Source of the DNA: a virus
Direction: 5' to 3' (one strand)
DNA: 30,177 nt
IMG/VR virus record: IMGVR_UViG_3300046005_000373
Location: 1 to 30,177 of that record
A program made the translations under genes and the position numbers. The notes under the pieces were generated by a model that searched no databases, was not told the origin of the DNA, and saw only the letters and a list, made by a program, of their open reading frames with translations. Below, piece after piece: positions 8,178 through 15,296 of the stretch (position 1 is the stretch's first letter; each line of letters starts with the position of its first letter).

Positions 8178-9253
8178 TAATAAAATTTAGTACATATATT
8201 GATGAATCTAAAAGATTTGAGAATTACTATCTCAATCTTTTGTCTGAAGAAAAAGCAATCGATGAATCTGGATCAAATAATGATACAAAAGGAAAGTTGC
8301 ATGAACTCTTAGTTGGATATCATTTAAATGGTGGCAAACACATGGACAAACATGTGGATGAATATAAAAATACTCCACAACAAGCACATGATTTATTAAT
8401 GAAAAATGTTAGTGAAGACCAGTATAAAAAAATATACGATAGAGCTAAGGAAACAGCTGACCATATTAAATCTGAATTAAAAAAATCAGGCAAAACAATT
8501 TCTCATGTACATTGGACATCCAAACCTGGTGATATTGAAGCTTCAACGAGTGTGCCTTCTACACAGAAACAGGATGCTTCTGATATTATGTTACATACGG
8601 TTGATAAAAAAGGTAAAAAAGGTTATACTGGCGTTAGTTTAAAAGTATCCGATGAATACAGTAAACATGTTCCGGTTTCAAATGCGGGCCAATCGGCTAT
8701 GTATCCTGGTGTCGACAATGATATTAAAGCTCATAAAGAGAAACTGTATAAATCTTTTCCTGAATTAAAGAATTTGACTAATGAAAAATTAAGAAAAGAA
8801 TGGTTAAAATCTGATCCAGAACGAAAAGATAAAATTAATAATATAAATTTAGCTCATAGACGAGTTTTAACTGCAAAAGCTCATGAACATTTATTGAGTA
8901 TGGGGAATCATGAATTGATAGACCATGTTAAAACACATGTGTTGCAGAGTAATCCAACACCATTACAACAAGCTGGCCATGAACATATTCGCCATACTGT
9001 TTATGCTGGAAAGAAAAAAGAAGGCGGCGGAAATAAATTTCATTCATATGACCCTGCGGAACATTTTAAAAATATATTAGATGGTAGTAAAAAAATTCAT
9101 GTAACTAATCCTTCTGGTACCACACAATTGCATTATCATTATGAAGATGAAAACGGCAATTTGCATCATTTTGCTTCACAACGATTCAAATCTAATTCAA
9201 ATAGCGATCCATTCAGTTCAATGAAATCATCAGGAATTGCTGCCGGAGACTAA
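8174..9253 (+). CDS. Capsid-targeted PD-(D/E)XK nuclease-like protein (predicted)
   Basis: A 359-residue protein with the leader MIIKFSTYIDE|S, ending in an IxE prohead-protease-like site, plus further LSE and IDE sites at residues 23-31. The body has a possible PD-(D/E)XK core. A conserved-looking acidic helix, GKLHELLVGYHL (E44), comes first. A D-containing strand, DASDIML (D137), is followed after a hairpin by GVSLKVSD, where S155-L156-K157 could be the (D/E/S)xK element. The rest is rich in His, Lys and Asn and probably flexible. The nuclease assignment is by motif spacing and is tentative. It overlaps the ligase-like gene by four bases and abuts the HAD gene. Confidence 0.5.
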   Translation: MIIKFSTYIDESKRFENYYLNLLSEEKAIDESGSNNDTKGKLHELLVGYHLNGGKHMDKHVDEYKNTPQQAHDLLMKNVSEDQYKKIYDRAKETADHIKSELKKSGKTISHVHWTSKPGDIEASTSVPSTQKQDASDIMLHTVDKKGKKGYTGVSLKVSDEYSKHVPVSNAGQSAMYPGVDNDIKAHKEKLYKSFPELKNLTNEKLRKEWLKSDPERKDKINNINLAHRRVLTAKAHEHLLSMGNHELIDHVKTHVLQSNPTPLQQAGHEHIRHTVYAGKKKEGGGNKFHSYDPAEHFKNILDGSKKIHVTNPSGTTQLHYHYEDENGNLHHFASQRFKSNSNSDPFSSMKSSGIAAGD

Positions 9254-9871
9254 ATGAAAAACTTCAAAAATTTTATCACTGAATCATCTGGTGGTCTACA
9301 TATGTTTGATGTAGATGATACTCTTTTCCATACTACTGCTCAAATTCATGTTAAAGACAAATCAGGTAAATCGGTTCAAACATTAAGTAATAGTGAATTC
9401 AATACACATTCATTACCTAAAGACCATCATTACGATTTTAGTGAATTCAGAGATGCTGATAAATTTAATAAAGAATCTAAACCAATCTCTAAAATGATTG
9501 ATAAAATTAAAAAAGTTCATAAGAAGGTTCGTGGAAAAGAAGGAAGTAAGGTCATACTAAATACAGCAAGGGCTGACTTTGATAATAAAGAAAAGTTCTT
9601 AGATAAGTTCAGACAACACGGTATTGACATTGATAAGATTCATGTTGAACGTGCTGGTAATATTCCTGGAGATGAACACCCAGCTGAGAAGAAAGCACAA
9701 GTTGTGAGAAATCATCTTGCTAGAAATGATTATAAACACGTTAGTTTATATGATGATAGTACAAGTAATTTAAATAGGTTGTTGAAAATGAAACAAGAAT
9801 ATCCTCTTGTTAAATTTCACGCATATCATGTTCAACCAAATGGAAGTGTAAAGAAACATAACAATGAGTAA
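9254..9871 (+). CDS. Capsid-targeted HAD-superfamily phosphatase
   Basis: A 205-residue protein with the leader MKNFKNFITE|S, an IxE-type site at residues 8-10. It then has all four HAD motifs. Motif I is FDVDDTLF (nucleophile D19, acid/base D21) and motif II is LNTARAD (T104). The motif III lysine is K146 or K147 in AEKKAQVV, and motif IV is LYDDST (D167/D168). A small cap-like insert lies between motifs I and II. The layout resembles polynucleotide 3'-phosphatase or 5'-nucleotidase domains, such as that of T4 Pnkp, but the substrate is not readable. It begins directly after the nuclease-like gene's stop and overlaps the kinase-fusion gene by eight bases, so the set is probably coordinately made. 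Confidence 0.8.
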   Translation: MKNFKNFITESSGGLHMFDVDDTLFHTTAQIHVKDKSGKSVQTLSNSEFNTHSLPKDHHYDFSEFRDADKFNKESKPISKMIDKIKKVHKKVRGKEGSKVILNTARADFDNKEKFLDKFRQHGIDIDKIHVERAGNIPGDEHPAEKKAQVVRNHLARNDYKHVSLYDDSTSNLNRLLKMKQEYPLVKFHAYHVQPNGSVKKHNNE

Positions 9872-11714
9872 AATTAAATCCTTTATTGAACTTATGGAAG
9901 AAGAAACCAAATCAGTAGCAGTCTTGTTTGGTCGGATGAATCCGCCTACAAAGGGCCATGAAGAAAATGTCAATGGCCTAAAAGACTTAGCTAAGAAACA
10001 CAACGCTGACCATTTGGTTGTGGCTTCTCGTTCTCACGACCCCAAAAAGAATCCATTATCTCCAGAAGATAAAGAGAAACACTTAAAACGGGCATTTCCA
10101 GGTACCAATATTAAAGTTGCTACCAAAGAACAACCAACAATTTTACATCATGCATCTGCATTGAGTGGTCAAGGATATTCTCATTTACATGTAGTTGCTG
10201 GTTCCGACCGAGTCGATGAATACAAACGATTACTGAATCAATACAATGGAGTTCCAGGTAAACACGGAACTTACAATTTTAAAAAGATTACAGTTCAATC
10301 TACAGGCGAAAGAAAACAAGGTGTATCTGGTACAGATATGCGTAATCATGTTAAGAATAATGATTATAATTCTTTCAAATCGAATTTACCATCATCTACA
10401 CAAAATAACGAGAAGCATTCTAAAGAATTATTCCATGACGTTAAAAAAGGTATGGGCATCCATGAAAATGTAAATCGTGGGATGTTTAAAGCTTTATTCT
10501 TAGTTGGTGGTCCGGGTTCAGGTAAAGATGTTATCATACATGAAGCCGTAGCTGAACGAAATGCTGTAGAAATCAATTCCAACAAAGCATATGATTTCTT
10601 ATCTGATAAAAAGAAACTATCAGAAGAAACTAAAGACCACCAATACAATGCTATTCGTAATCGGTCAGCATTGGTCATCAATGGCGCATCTGATGATAAA
10701 GATAAAATTACTTCCATTAGAGAAGAATTAGAAGAATTGGGTTATACTTCAATGATGGTGTTCGTCACTACTACAAATGAAGTATCTCAAAATAGAAATA
10801 ACCAACATTCGAGAGTTATTTCTGAACAAATTAGAAACGAAAAGTGGGTAAAATCTCAAGAGAATTTAAATCACTTCTACGATGAGTTTGAATACTTTTT
10901 AGAATTCGATAATTCAGTAAATTTACAAAACTCAAACATTCTAATTAAAGAGGCTAAACAGTCTGAAATCAGTGAAATCTGTAATGAGATATCCTATTTC
11001 TTTAAAACTAAAGCTTATAACGAGAGTGCTACCAATTGGTTACGCTCACATGGAAAAATAAACATCAACGAAGATGTTAATACATTATTTGAAAAGGAAC
11101 TACACCATGACAACTATACTGACATTCGTAAAAAATATAATCACAAAAATTACTCAAGTCTTAAAGCCAAACATAGCCCATCCGCCAAAGGCGTGCGAGC
11201 AGAAAACAATGCCCCAGTCGACCAAATGCTCAGAAAAGCCGGCAAAATCGATGACGTCCGAGACGGCGACATCCGCGGCAATAACGGCTACGCCTTTAGA
11301 ACCTACGAAGAAACGAGGCAGGAACAGACGGAGCCGACGCTCAAAATCAACCCAGAGCCAAAAGAACCAAAGTTCAACACCGACAAAGAAAGTCCAAAAC
11401 TCAAACGAAAAGCGGGGGTAAATCTATTACCTGGCAAATCAATTAACGGCACTGGTGTTGGTCCAACATACGATACTCGCCAACAAGGCGGAGTATATCC
11501 AATGGGTGGATTGGGAAATACAACATATCGTGAAAGTTTCAATTCATTTAGAACGAAACTAAAACAAGAATCTATTGATGACCCAGGTGCTTCAGATATG
11601 GGGACATTTGGTGGTATGGGTAACGGTGCCAATAAAGAACCATTACAAACACAATTAGATAAATTAGCAACAACGTCAGAAAATAAACCAACAAAAAAGA
11701 AAAGAAATAAATAG
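9864..11714 (+). CDS. Capsid-targeted nucleotidylyltransferase-P-loop kinase fusion
   Basis: A 616-residue fusion. The leader is MSKIKSFIELME|E, with an LxE site at residues 10-12. Residues 17-170 form a cytidylyltransferase-fold domain with FGRMNPPTKGH (22-32, a variant HxGH box with T in place of the first H), VVAGSDR (110-116) and VSGTDMR (154-160, the ISxTxxR-type box). Residues 207-360 form a P-loop kinase domain with Walker A GGPGSGKD (215-222; Asp instead of Ser/Thr), then LVINGASDD and RNNQHSR segments as in Pnkp or zeta-toxin-like kinases. The domain order recalls NadR (NMN adenylyltransferase plus ribosylnicotinamide kinase), but the substrate is open. Residues 380-616 look disordered; residues about 433-518 use strikingly GC-rich codons. 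The C-terminus ends in Lys-rich sequence. Confidence 0.72.
   Translation: MSKIKSFIELMEEETKSVAVLFGRMNPPTKGHEENVNGLKDLAKKHNADHLVVASRSHDPKKNPLSPEDKEKHLKRAFPGTNIKVATKEQPTILHHASALSGQGYSHLHVVAGSDRVDEYKRLLNQYNGVPGKHGTYNFKKITVQSTGERKQGVSGTDMRNHVKNNDYNSFKSNLPSSTQNNEKHSKELFHDVKKGMGIHENVNRGMFKALFLVGGPGSGKDVIIHEAVAERNAVEINSNKAYDFLSDKKKLSEETKDHQYNAIRNRSALVINGASDDKDKITSIREELEELGYTSMMVFVTTTNEVSQNRNNQHSRVISEQIRNEKWVKSQENLNHFYDEFEYFLEFDNSVNLQNSNILIKEAKQSEISEICNEISYFFKTKAYNESATNWLRSHGKININEDVNTLFEKELHHDNYTDIRKKYNHKNYSSLKAKHSPSAKGVRAENNAPVDQMLRKAGKIDDVRDGDIRGNNGYAFRTYEETRQEQTEPTLKINPEPKEPKFNTDKESPKLKRKAGVNLLPGKSINGTGVGPTYDTRQQGGVYPMGGLGNTTYRESFNSFRTKLKQESIDDPGASDMGTFGGMGNGANKEPLQTQLDKLATTSENKPTKKKRNK
11161..11417 (+). 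other. Local GC-rich, C-ending-codon patch inside a coding region
   Basis: About 257 bases in the 3' third of the fusion gene differ sharply from the surrounding AT-rich DNA. Codons such as GCC, GGC, GAC, AAC, ATC, GTC and CTC dominate, while the flanking codons end in A or T. The reading frame stays open through the patch and the protein continues into a typical phage C-terminus. This suggests a recently acquired or recombined in-frame segment, or a segment under different nucleotide selection. Boundaries are judged by eye, within about 20 bases. Confidence 0.7.
11706..11713 (+). promoter_or_regulatory. Late-promoter-like box AATAAATA
   Basis: AATAAATA, a one-base variant of the T4 late box TATAAATA, overlaps the TAG stop of the preceding gene and lies 40 bases before the ATG at 11753. 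That start has a strong AGGAG ribosome binding site. The placement over a stop codon matches the copies at 6940 and 14115. Confidence 0.5.
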
Positions 11715-11752
11715 GTAATTAAATGTTCACAGCGAACTAACAGGAGAATAAA

Positions 11753-13666
11753 ATGTTTCAAAAATTTGGTAAAAGTATCCCACAGTCATTAGTAGACGCC
11801 GTTTCTGGCATCATGTCAGAAGCAAAAGCTGATGATTTACCTCCAATCGATAAAGATGCGGCGGCCGCTCGTAAAGCTCGTCAAGCTCGATTAGACGCTA
11901 TCGAAGATGCTAAGGCGGAAAAAGATTCTGGTGAAAAGAAATCTTCTGTTGTTCGTAAAGTTGCTGGTTCTGCTTATGGTGGCGCTAAACAAAAAGATCC
12001 AGAAGATATGGAAGAATCTGCTGGCAATCCAGGTCCAGTGAGAAAACACATTCCAACACCAATGCAAAATCCAAGCAAAGAAGATATGGCAGCGTGGCAT
12101 GCAAAACAAAAAGAAAAACATGCTTACGAACCTAAAAAAGAAGAATTGATTGGCGGCCAAAAGAAACTAGACAAGAACCATAACGGCAAACTAGATGCCG
12201 ATGATTTTAAAAAACTTCGTAAAGAAGAGGAAGACCTTGAAGAAGCCAAAGATATAGTGACTAAAGATGCTTCAGGTAAAGTAACTTCTTGGTCACATGA
12301 AGGTGATTGGAAGAAATCAACAGCTAAAAAGAATCCAAAAGGTATTGCACCACACCTAAGTGACCTTGCTCGCCGCAAAACAATTAAAATGGCTAAAGAA
12401 ACAATGATGGGTAAAGCCGGTTGTACTTCAGAAGAAGCAGAAATTGAAGAATCACGTGGCCATAAAATCATTGCAAATAAATTAGCACAAATTGACCGTA
12501 TGAGTTCTGGTGTTGCACCTGACCATAATACTAATGTTCAAAGCACTAAAGATAAAATCAAAGACGCAAGTAACATTGGTAAAGTTGAAATTGTCACTCA
12601 AAAAGATACCACAATATCAGGTAAGGACAATGAAGCTGACCAAATGGAAACAAAACACAAATTGAATAAAATTTCACATGGTTACGGTAATGTTGTTCAT
12701 AAAGAAGAAGTTGTAAATGAATTAACCAAAAAGACTTTGAGTTCATATATTAAAAAAGCATCCAGTTCAAGTGATGAGCGCTCTGCTTCAAACTTAGCAT
12801 CGAAAGCCGCGGCAAAATTAGCAGCTGATGATGGTAAAGATGATGGTGAGAAGGATGATATGAAATCATTCCAACGTTCTAAAGGAATTGGTCGTGCTGT
12901 TGACCGTTTAGCTAAAGAAGAAGTTGAATTGACCGAAAGTCACAATTTCACTCCTAATGTGGATTCACATGTGAAATCATTAGGTCACGGTAAAATTGGT
13001 TTCGTTATGGACCAACAAAAAGATGGTTTAATTGCTATACATCACCAAGACGGCGGTAAACACCATGTAGCTATTTTCCATAAAGACAAATTGGTTCACA
13101 CTTCTACACATCCTGATTTTGAAACTGCTAGTGGTCAAGCTCACACATCATTGACAACTAAAAAAGGTATTAAAGCTTTGTCATTGAATGAAGAAGTTGA
13201 AGAGGTGGATGAGGCTCTATTTGATAGACTACCTTCTAGTAAAGCAGGCCAAAACTATATTGATAAAAAACGGGCTGAACGTGATGTAGAACATAAAAAA
13301 CAAGACCCAAAAATGTCAAAAATGTATGCTAAGAATATGGTAGATACACATAAAGCTTCTAAGAAAGCTGCAGAACGTGGCATCAAAAAGGATCCAGAAG
13401 ATTTTGGTTGGAAAGTTCGTAACGGTGTTCAACGTGGTAAACTACCAGAAGAAGTTCAAATTGATGAAACAGCTACACTAAATCAATACATCAAATCTTT
13501 AGGTTATGACCCAGAGCATTTAGATACCAACAAGAAAGTAATGTATTCAAAAACTAATGCTTTTAAATCATATGCCGCAAGACAAGAAGCGTTATATGAC
13601 GCCGGCCAAAAAGGTACACAAGATATTGAAGCCGGTATGTCTCCAAGTGCCACAGCTAGAGGTTAA
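11753..13666 (+). CDS. Modular virion-associated protein with EF-hand and protease-site-like linkers
   Basis: A 637-residue, highly charged, mostly flexible protein preceded by AGGAG. The N-terminus (MFQKFGKSIPQSLVDAV) leads to a possible cleavage site, IMSE|A, at residue 23. A textbook EF-hand calcium loop, DKNHNGKLDADD, occupies residues 140-151. Further modules begin at about 165 (DIVTKDASGKVTSW), 234 (RGHKIIANKL), 323 (LTKKTLSSYIKKA), 396 (HNFTPNVDSHV), 488 (LFDRLPSSKAG) and 573 (TLNQYIKSLGYDP). Nearly every module is preceded by an acidic linker ending in xxE: LEE|A, IEE|S, VNE|L, LTE|S, VDE|A, IDE|T. Similar modular proteins occur in T4-like aquatic phages. A head-interior or scaffold-like role and processing by the prohead protease are inferred. 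The last module is related to the start of the next gene. Confidence 0.7.
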   Translation: MFQKFGKSIPQSLVDAVSGIMSEAKADDLPPIDKDAAAARKARQARLDAIEDAKAEKDSGEKKSSVVRKVAGSAYGGAKQKDPEDMEESAGNPGPVRKHIPTPMQNPSKEDMAAWHAKQKEKHAYEPKKEELIGGQKKLDKNHNGKLDADDFKKLRKEEEDLEEAKDIVTKDASGKVTSWSHEGDWKKSTAKKNPKGIAPHLSDLARRKTIKMAKETMMGKAGCTSEEAEIEESRGHKIIANKLAQIDRMSSGVAPDHNTNVQSTKDKIKDASNIGKVEIVTQKDTTISGKDNEADQMETKHKLNKISHGYGNVVHKEEVVNELTKKTLSSYIKKASSSSDERSASNLASKAAAKLAADDGKDDGEKDDMKSFQRSKGIGRAVDRLAKEEVELTESHNFTPNVDSHVKSLGHGKIGFVMDQQKDGLIAIHHQDGGKHHVAIFHKDKLVHTSTHPDFETASGQAHTSLTTKKGIKALSLNEEVEEVDEALFDRLPSSKAGQNYIDKKRAERDVEHKKQDPKMSKMYAKNMVDTHKASKKAAERGIKKDPEDFGWKVRNGVQRGKLPEEVQIDETATLNQYIKSLGYDPEHLDTNKKVMYSKTNAFKSYAARQEALYDAGQKGTQDIEAGMSPSATARG

Positions 13667-13667
13667 T

Positions 13668-14123
13668 ATGGAACAAATTAATGAATACAGTAAAGAGGTC
13701 GTAGATAGATATTTAAAATCTATGGGTTACGACCCTCAACATATTGACCGAGATAAACGTATGGCTTTCACTAAAACTATTCGGTTTCAACAGTTCGCTC
13801 AACGTATGGGTGAATCGGTTGTTTTATCCAAGCCAGCACAGGTCATTAAAGAAATCTTTAAAAAGAAAAGAATGGTTGAGGATTTATATGACCATGAAAA
13901 AGATGATAAAGATGGTACGACATACGGTAAGAAACCAAAATTAAATAGCGCCAAGGAAGAAGATAACATTGGCGATGACAAGACTCAGGCAGCTGCTGTA
14001 TTGAGTGGTGGAACTACTTTAACGGGTCAGAAAAGAGATACCGTTTCGATAGACCCGGTTATTAAAAAACCAAAACAAGGTACGCCTAGCTCAGATACAG
14101 GCGATATTAAATATAATAAATAG
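13668..14123 (+). CDS. Small protein sharing a module with the upstream modular protein
   Basis: A 151-residue protein. The chosen ATG lies one base after the previous stop; a longer in-frame opening to 13557 would run through the upstream gene and is unlikely. Residues 15-47 (RYLKSMGYDPQHIDRDKR onward) match residues 579-611 of the preceding protein (QYIKSLGYDPEHLDTNKK onward), so one module has been duplicated or split off. The rest is charged and low in complexity (DDKDGTTYGKKPKL, SIDPVIKKPKQGTP) and likely disordered. Function is unknown; probably a virion-associated partner of its neighbour. Confidence 0.7.
   Translation: MEQINEYSKEVVDRYLKSMGYDPQHIDRDKRMAFTKTIRFQQFAQRMGESVVLSKPAQVIKEIFKKKRMVEDLYDHEKDDKDGTTYGKKPKLNSAKEEDNIGDDKTQAAAVLSGGTTLTGQKRDTVSIDPVIKKPKQGTPSSDTGDIKYNK
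14115..14122 (+). promoter_or_regulatory. Late-promoter-like box AATAAATA
   Basis: AATAAATA overlaps the TAG stop of the preceding gene and lies 34 bases before the ATG at 14157, which has a strong TAAGGAG ribosome binding site. With the terminator at 14866 it would make the Ig-like protein gene a self-contained late transcription unit. Confidence 0.55.
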
Positions 14124-14156
14124 TAATACAAATCGCAAGATTAAGGAGAAATTTAA

Positions 14157-14849
14157 ATGGCTTTAAACCAAGGTAATTATGATTCAGCTGCAAACACCCC
14201 ATTGTGGGCAGCGGCAACCGTTGAAAGAGCACCAACAACAGCAGAAGTTGCAACACTATATGGTAATACATCATCAGGTGCTTTCTTTGCTGGAGAAACA
14301 GTCGGCGTTTTCGCTGTAGATAGTAACGAAGCACTAGTAAACGGCCATGTAGGTTCTGGTTGGGTTAGACGAGTGACAGGTTCAGGTGGTCGTGCTGGAC
14401 GAGTAACAGAAGAACTTCTTTCAGCTGTTGCTGTATTCCGTACAGACAGTGCTGCAGATGATGCTGTTTATCCGGATGCTAAAATTTCAATTGGAACACA
14501 ACCTTCAGCTGCTACAGTTCGTGCTAATACCGCTAATGCTAATACTGCTACATTCACAGTAGTTGTATCAGATGTACAACCAGTTGGTTCTTCTGTATCA
14601 TACGTATGGCAAATGAATACTGCTGACGGTGCATTAGGTTGGACAAACATCTTAAATGGTGCTGGTACACAACGTGGTAACACAACATTTGCTGGTAACA
14701 CATCTGCTACACTATCTGTATCACCTGCAAATACAAGTGCAAACTTACTAGTGTTCCGTGTAACATCTACTGCTACTCCACCAGCAGGTATCACAAATGC
14801 TACAGCAACATCAGTAACATCTTCAAACGCTCAAATTACAATCTTGTAA
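14157..14849 (+). CDS. Ig-like domain virion structural/decoration protein
   Basis: A 230-residue protein rich in Ala, Thr, Ser, Val and Asn with almost no Lys, unlike its charged neighbours. The first 110 residues form an unknown N-terminal domain (start MALNQGNYDSAANTPLW). Residues about 111-230 read as an immunoglobulin-like beta sandwich: ISIGTQPSAATV, then TATFTVVVSDV, VSYVWQMN, a WTNI turn, SATLSVSP, LVFRVTSTA and SNAQITIL. The tryptophan strand and alternating Thr/Val strands fit Ig/Big-type domains on phage capsids and tails. A strong ribosome binding site, a late-type promoter box and an efficient terminator suggest high late expression. Capsid decoration is a guess; a tail-associated role is also possible. 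Confidence 0.72.
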   Translation: MALNQGNYDSAANTPLWAAATVERAPTTAEVATLYGNTSSGAFFAGETVGVFAVDSNEALVNGHVGSGWVRRVTGSGGRAGRVTEELLSAVAVFRTDSAADDAVYPDAKISIGTQPSAATVRANTANANTATFTVVVSDVQPVGSSVSYVWQMNTADGALGWTNILNGAGTQRGNTTFAGNTSATLSVSPANTSANLLVFRVTSTATPPAGITNATATSVTSSNAQITIL

Positions 14850-14865
14850 TAAGTGTGTACTAAAT

Positions 14866-14891
14866 AAAGGGGACCTCGGTCCCCTTTTTTT
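14866..14891 (+). terminator. Rho-independent terminator
   Basis: A 9-bp stem (AAAGGGGAC paired with GTCCCCTTT) closes a CTCG loop and runs into seven T residues. It is 17 bases after the stop of the Ig-like protein gene and is the clearest intrinsic terminator in the window. Confidence 0.93.
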
Positions 14892-14909
14892 AACTTAAGA
14901 ATAATAATA

Positions 14910-15296
14910 ATGTTTGATGACCTAAATGATGATAACTTTTTAATATATGCCATGAAATCTTATGTTTCACCGCATTGTATTATGTCTGAGTTCGAAGGTG
15001 ATATGAAACGGACTAAATACTTGAAGAAGTTGTTTCGTAGGTTTAAAGCATCTGGTGACTTAAAAGAACGTTTAATATTAAATCATATAATTTTAATATA
15101 CAATGTCTTTGATGCTGAATCGGCAACCAGAATATTGTTTTATAGAACAGATGAGCGAGATTACGATATATTGAAAACATTTCTAATATATCTAAATCTT
15201 ATGCCAACCCGTATTAATGGTATCAGAGGCAAGAATATTGAATCCTCTGATATTATGTTAGACCTATCAATTGCAGAAATATTGAGGAAACTATGA
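14910..15296 (+). CDS. Conserved T4-like phage protein, function unknown
   Basis: A 128-residue, helical protein beginning MFDDLNDDNFLIYAMKSY. Notable segments are MKRTKYLKKLFRRFK, LKERLILNHIILIYNVFDAE and LFYRTDERDYDILKTFLIYL. I recognise this pattern as a conserved small protein of aquatic T4-like phages, usually near head genes, without a known function. It has no capsid-targeting leader. It follows the terminator, and its last four bases overlap the next gene (ATGA), so it heads the next short operon. Confidence 0.7.
   Translation: MFDDLNDDNFLIYAMKSYVSPHCIMSEFEGDMKRTKYLKKLFRRFKASGDLKERLILNHIILIYNVFDAESATRILFYRTDERDYDILKTFLIYLNLMPTRINGIRGKNIESSDIMLDLSIAEILRKL

Noticed and set aside
11723-11740. 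Five-codon frame MFTAN before the modular protein, possible leader peptide
   Set aside because: Too short, no ribosome binding site of its own and no attenuator-like structure nearby.
14858-14866. ACTAAATAA as a fourth late-promoter box before 14910
   Set aside because: Two mismatches to TATAAATA, and it sits immediately before the terminator, so transcripts starting there would run straight into it.
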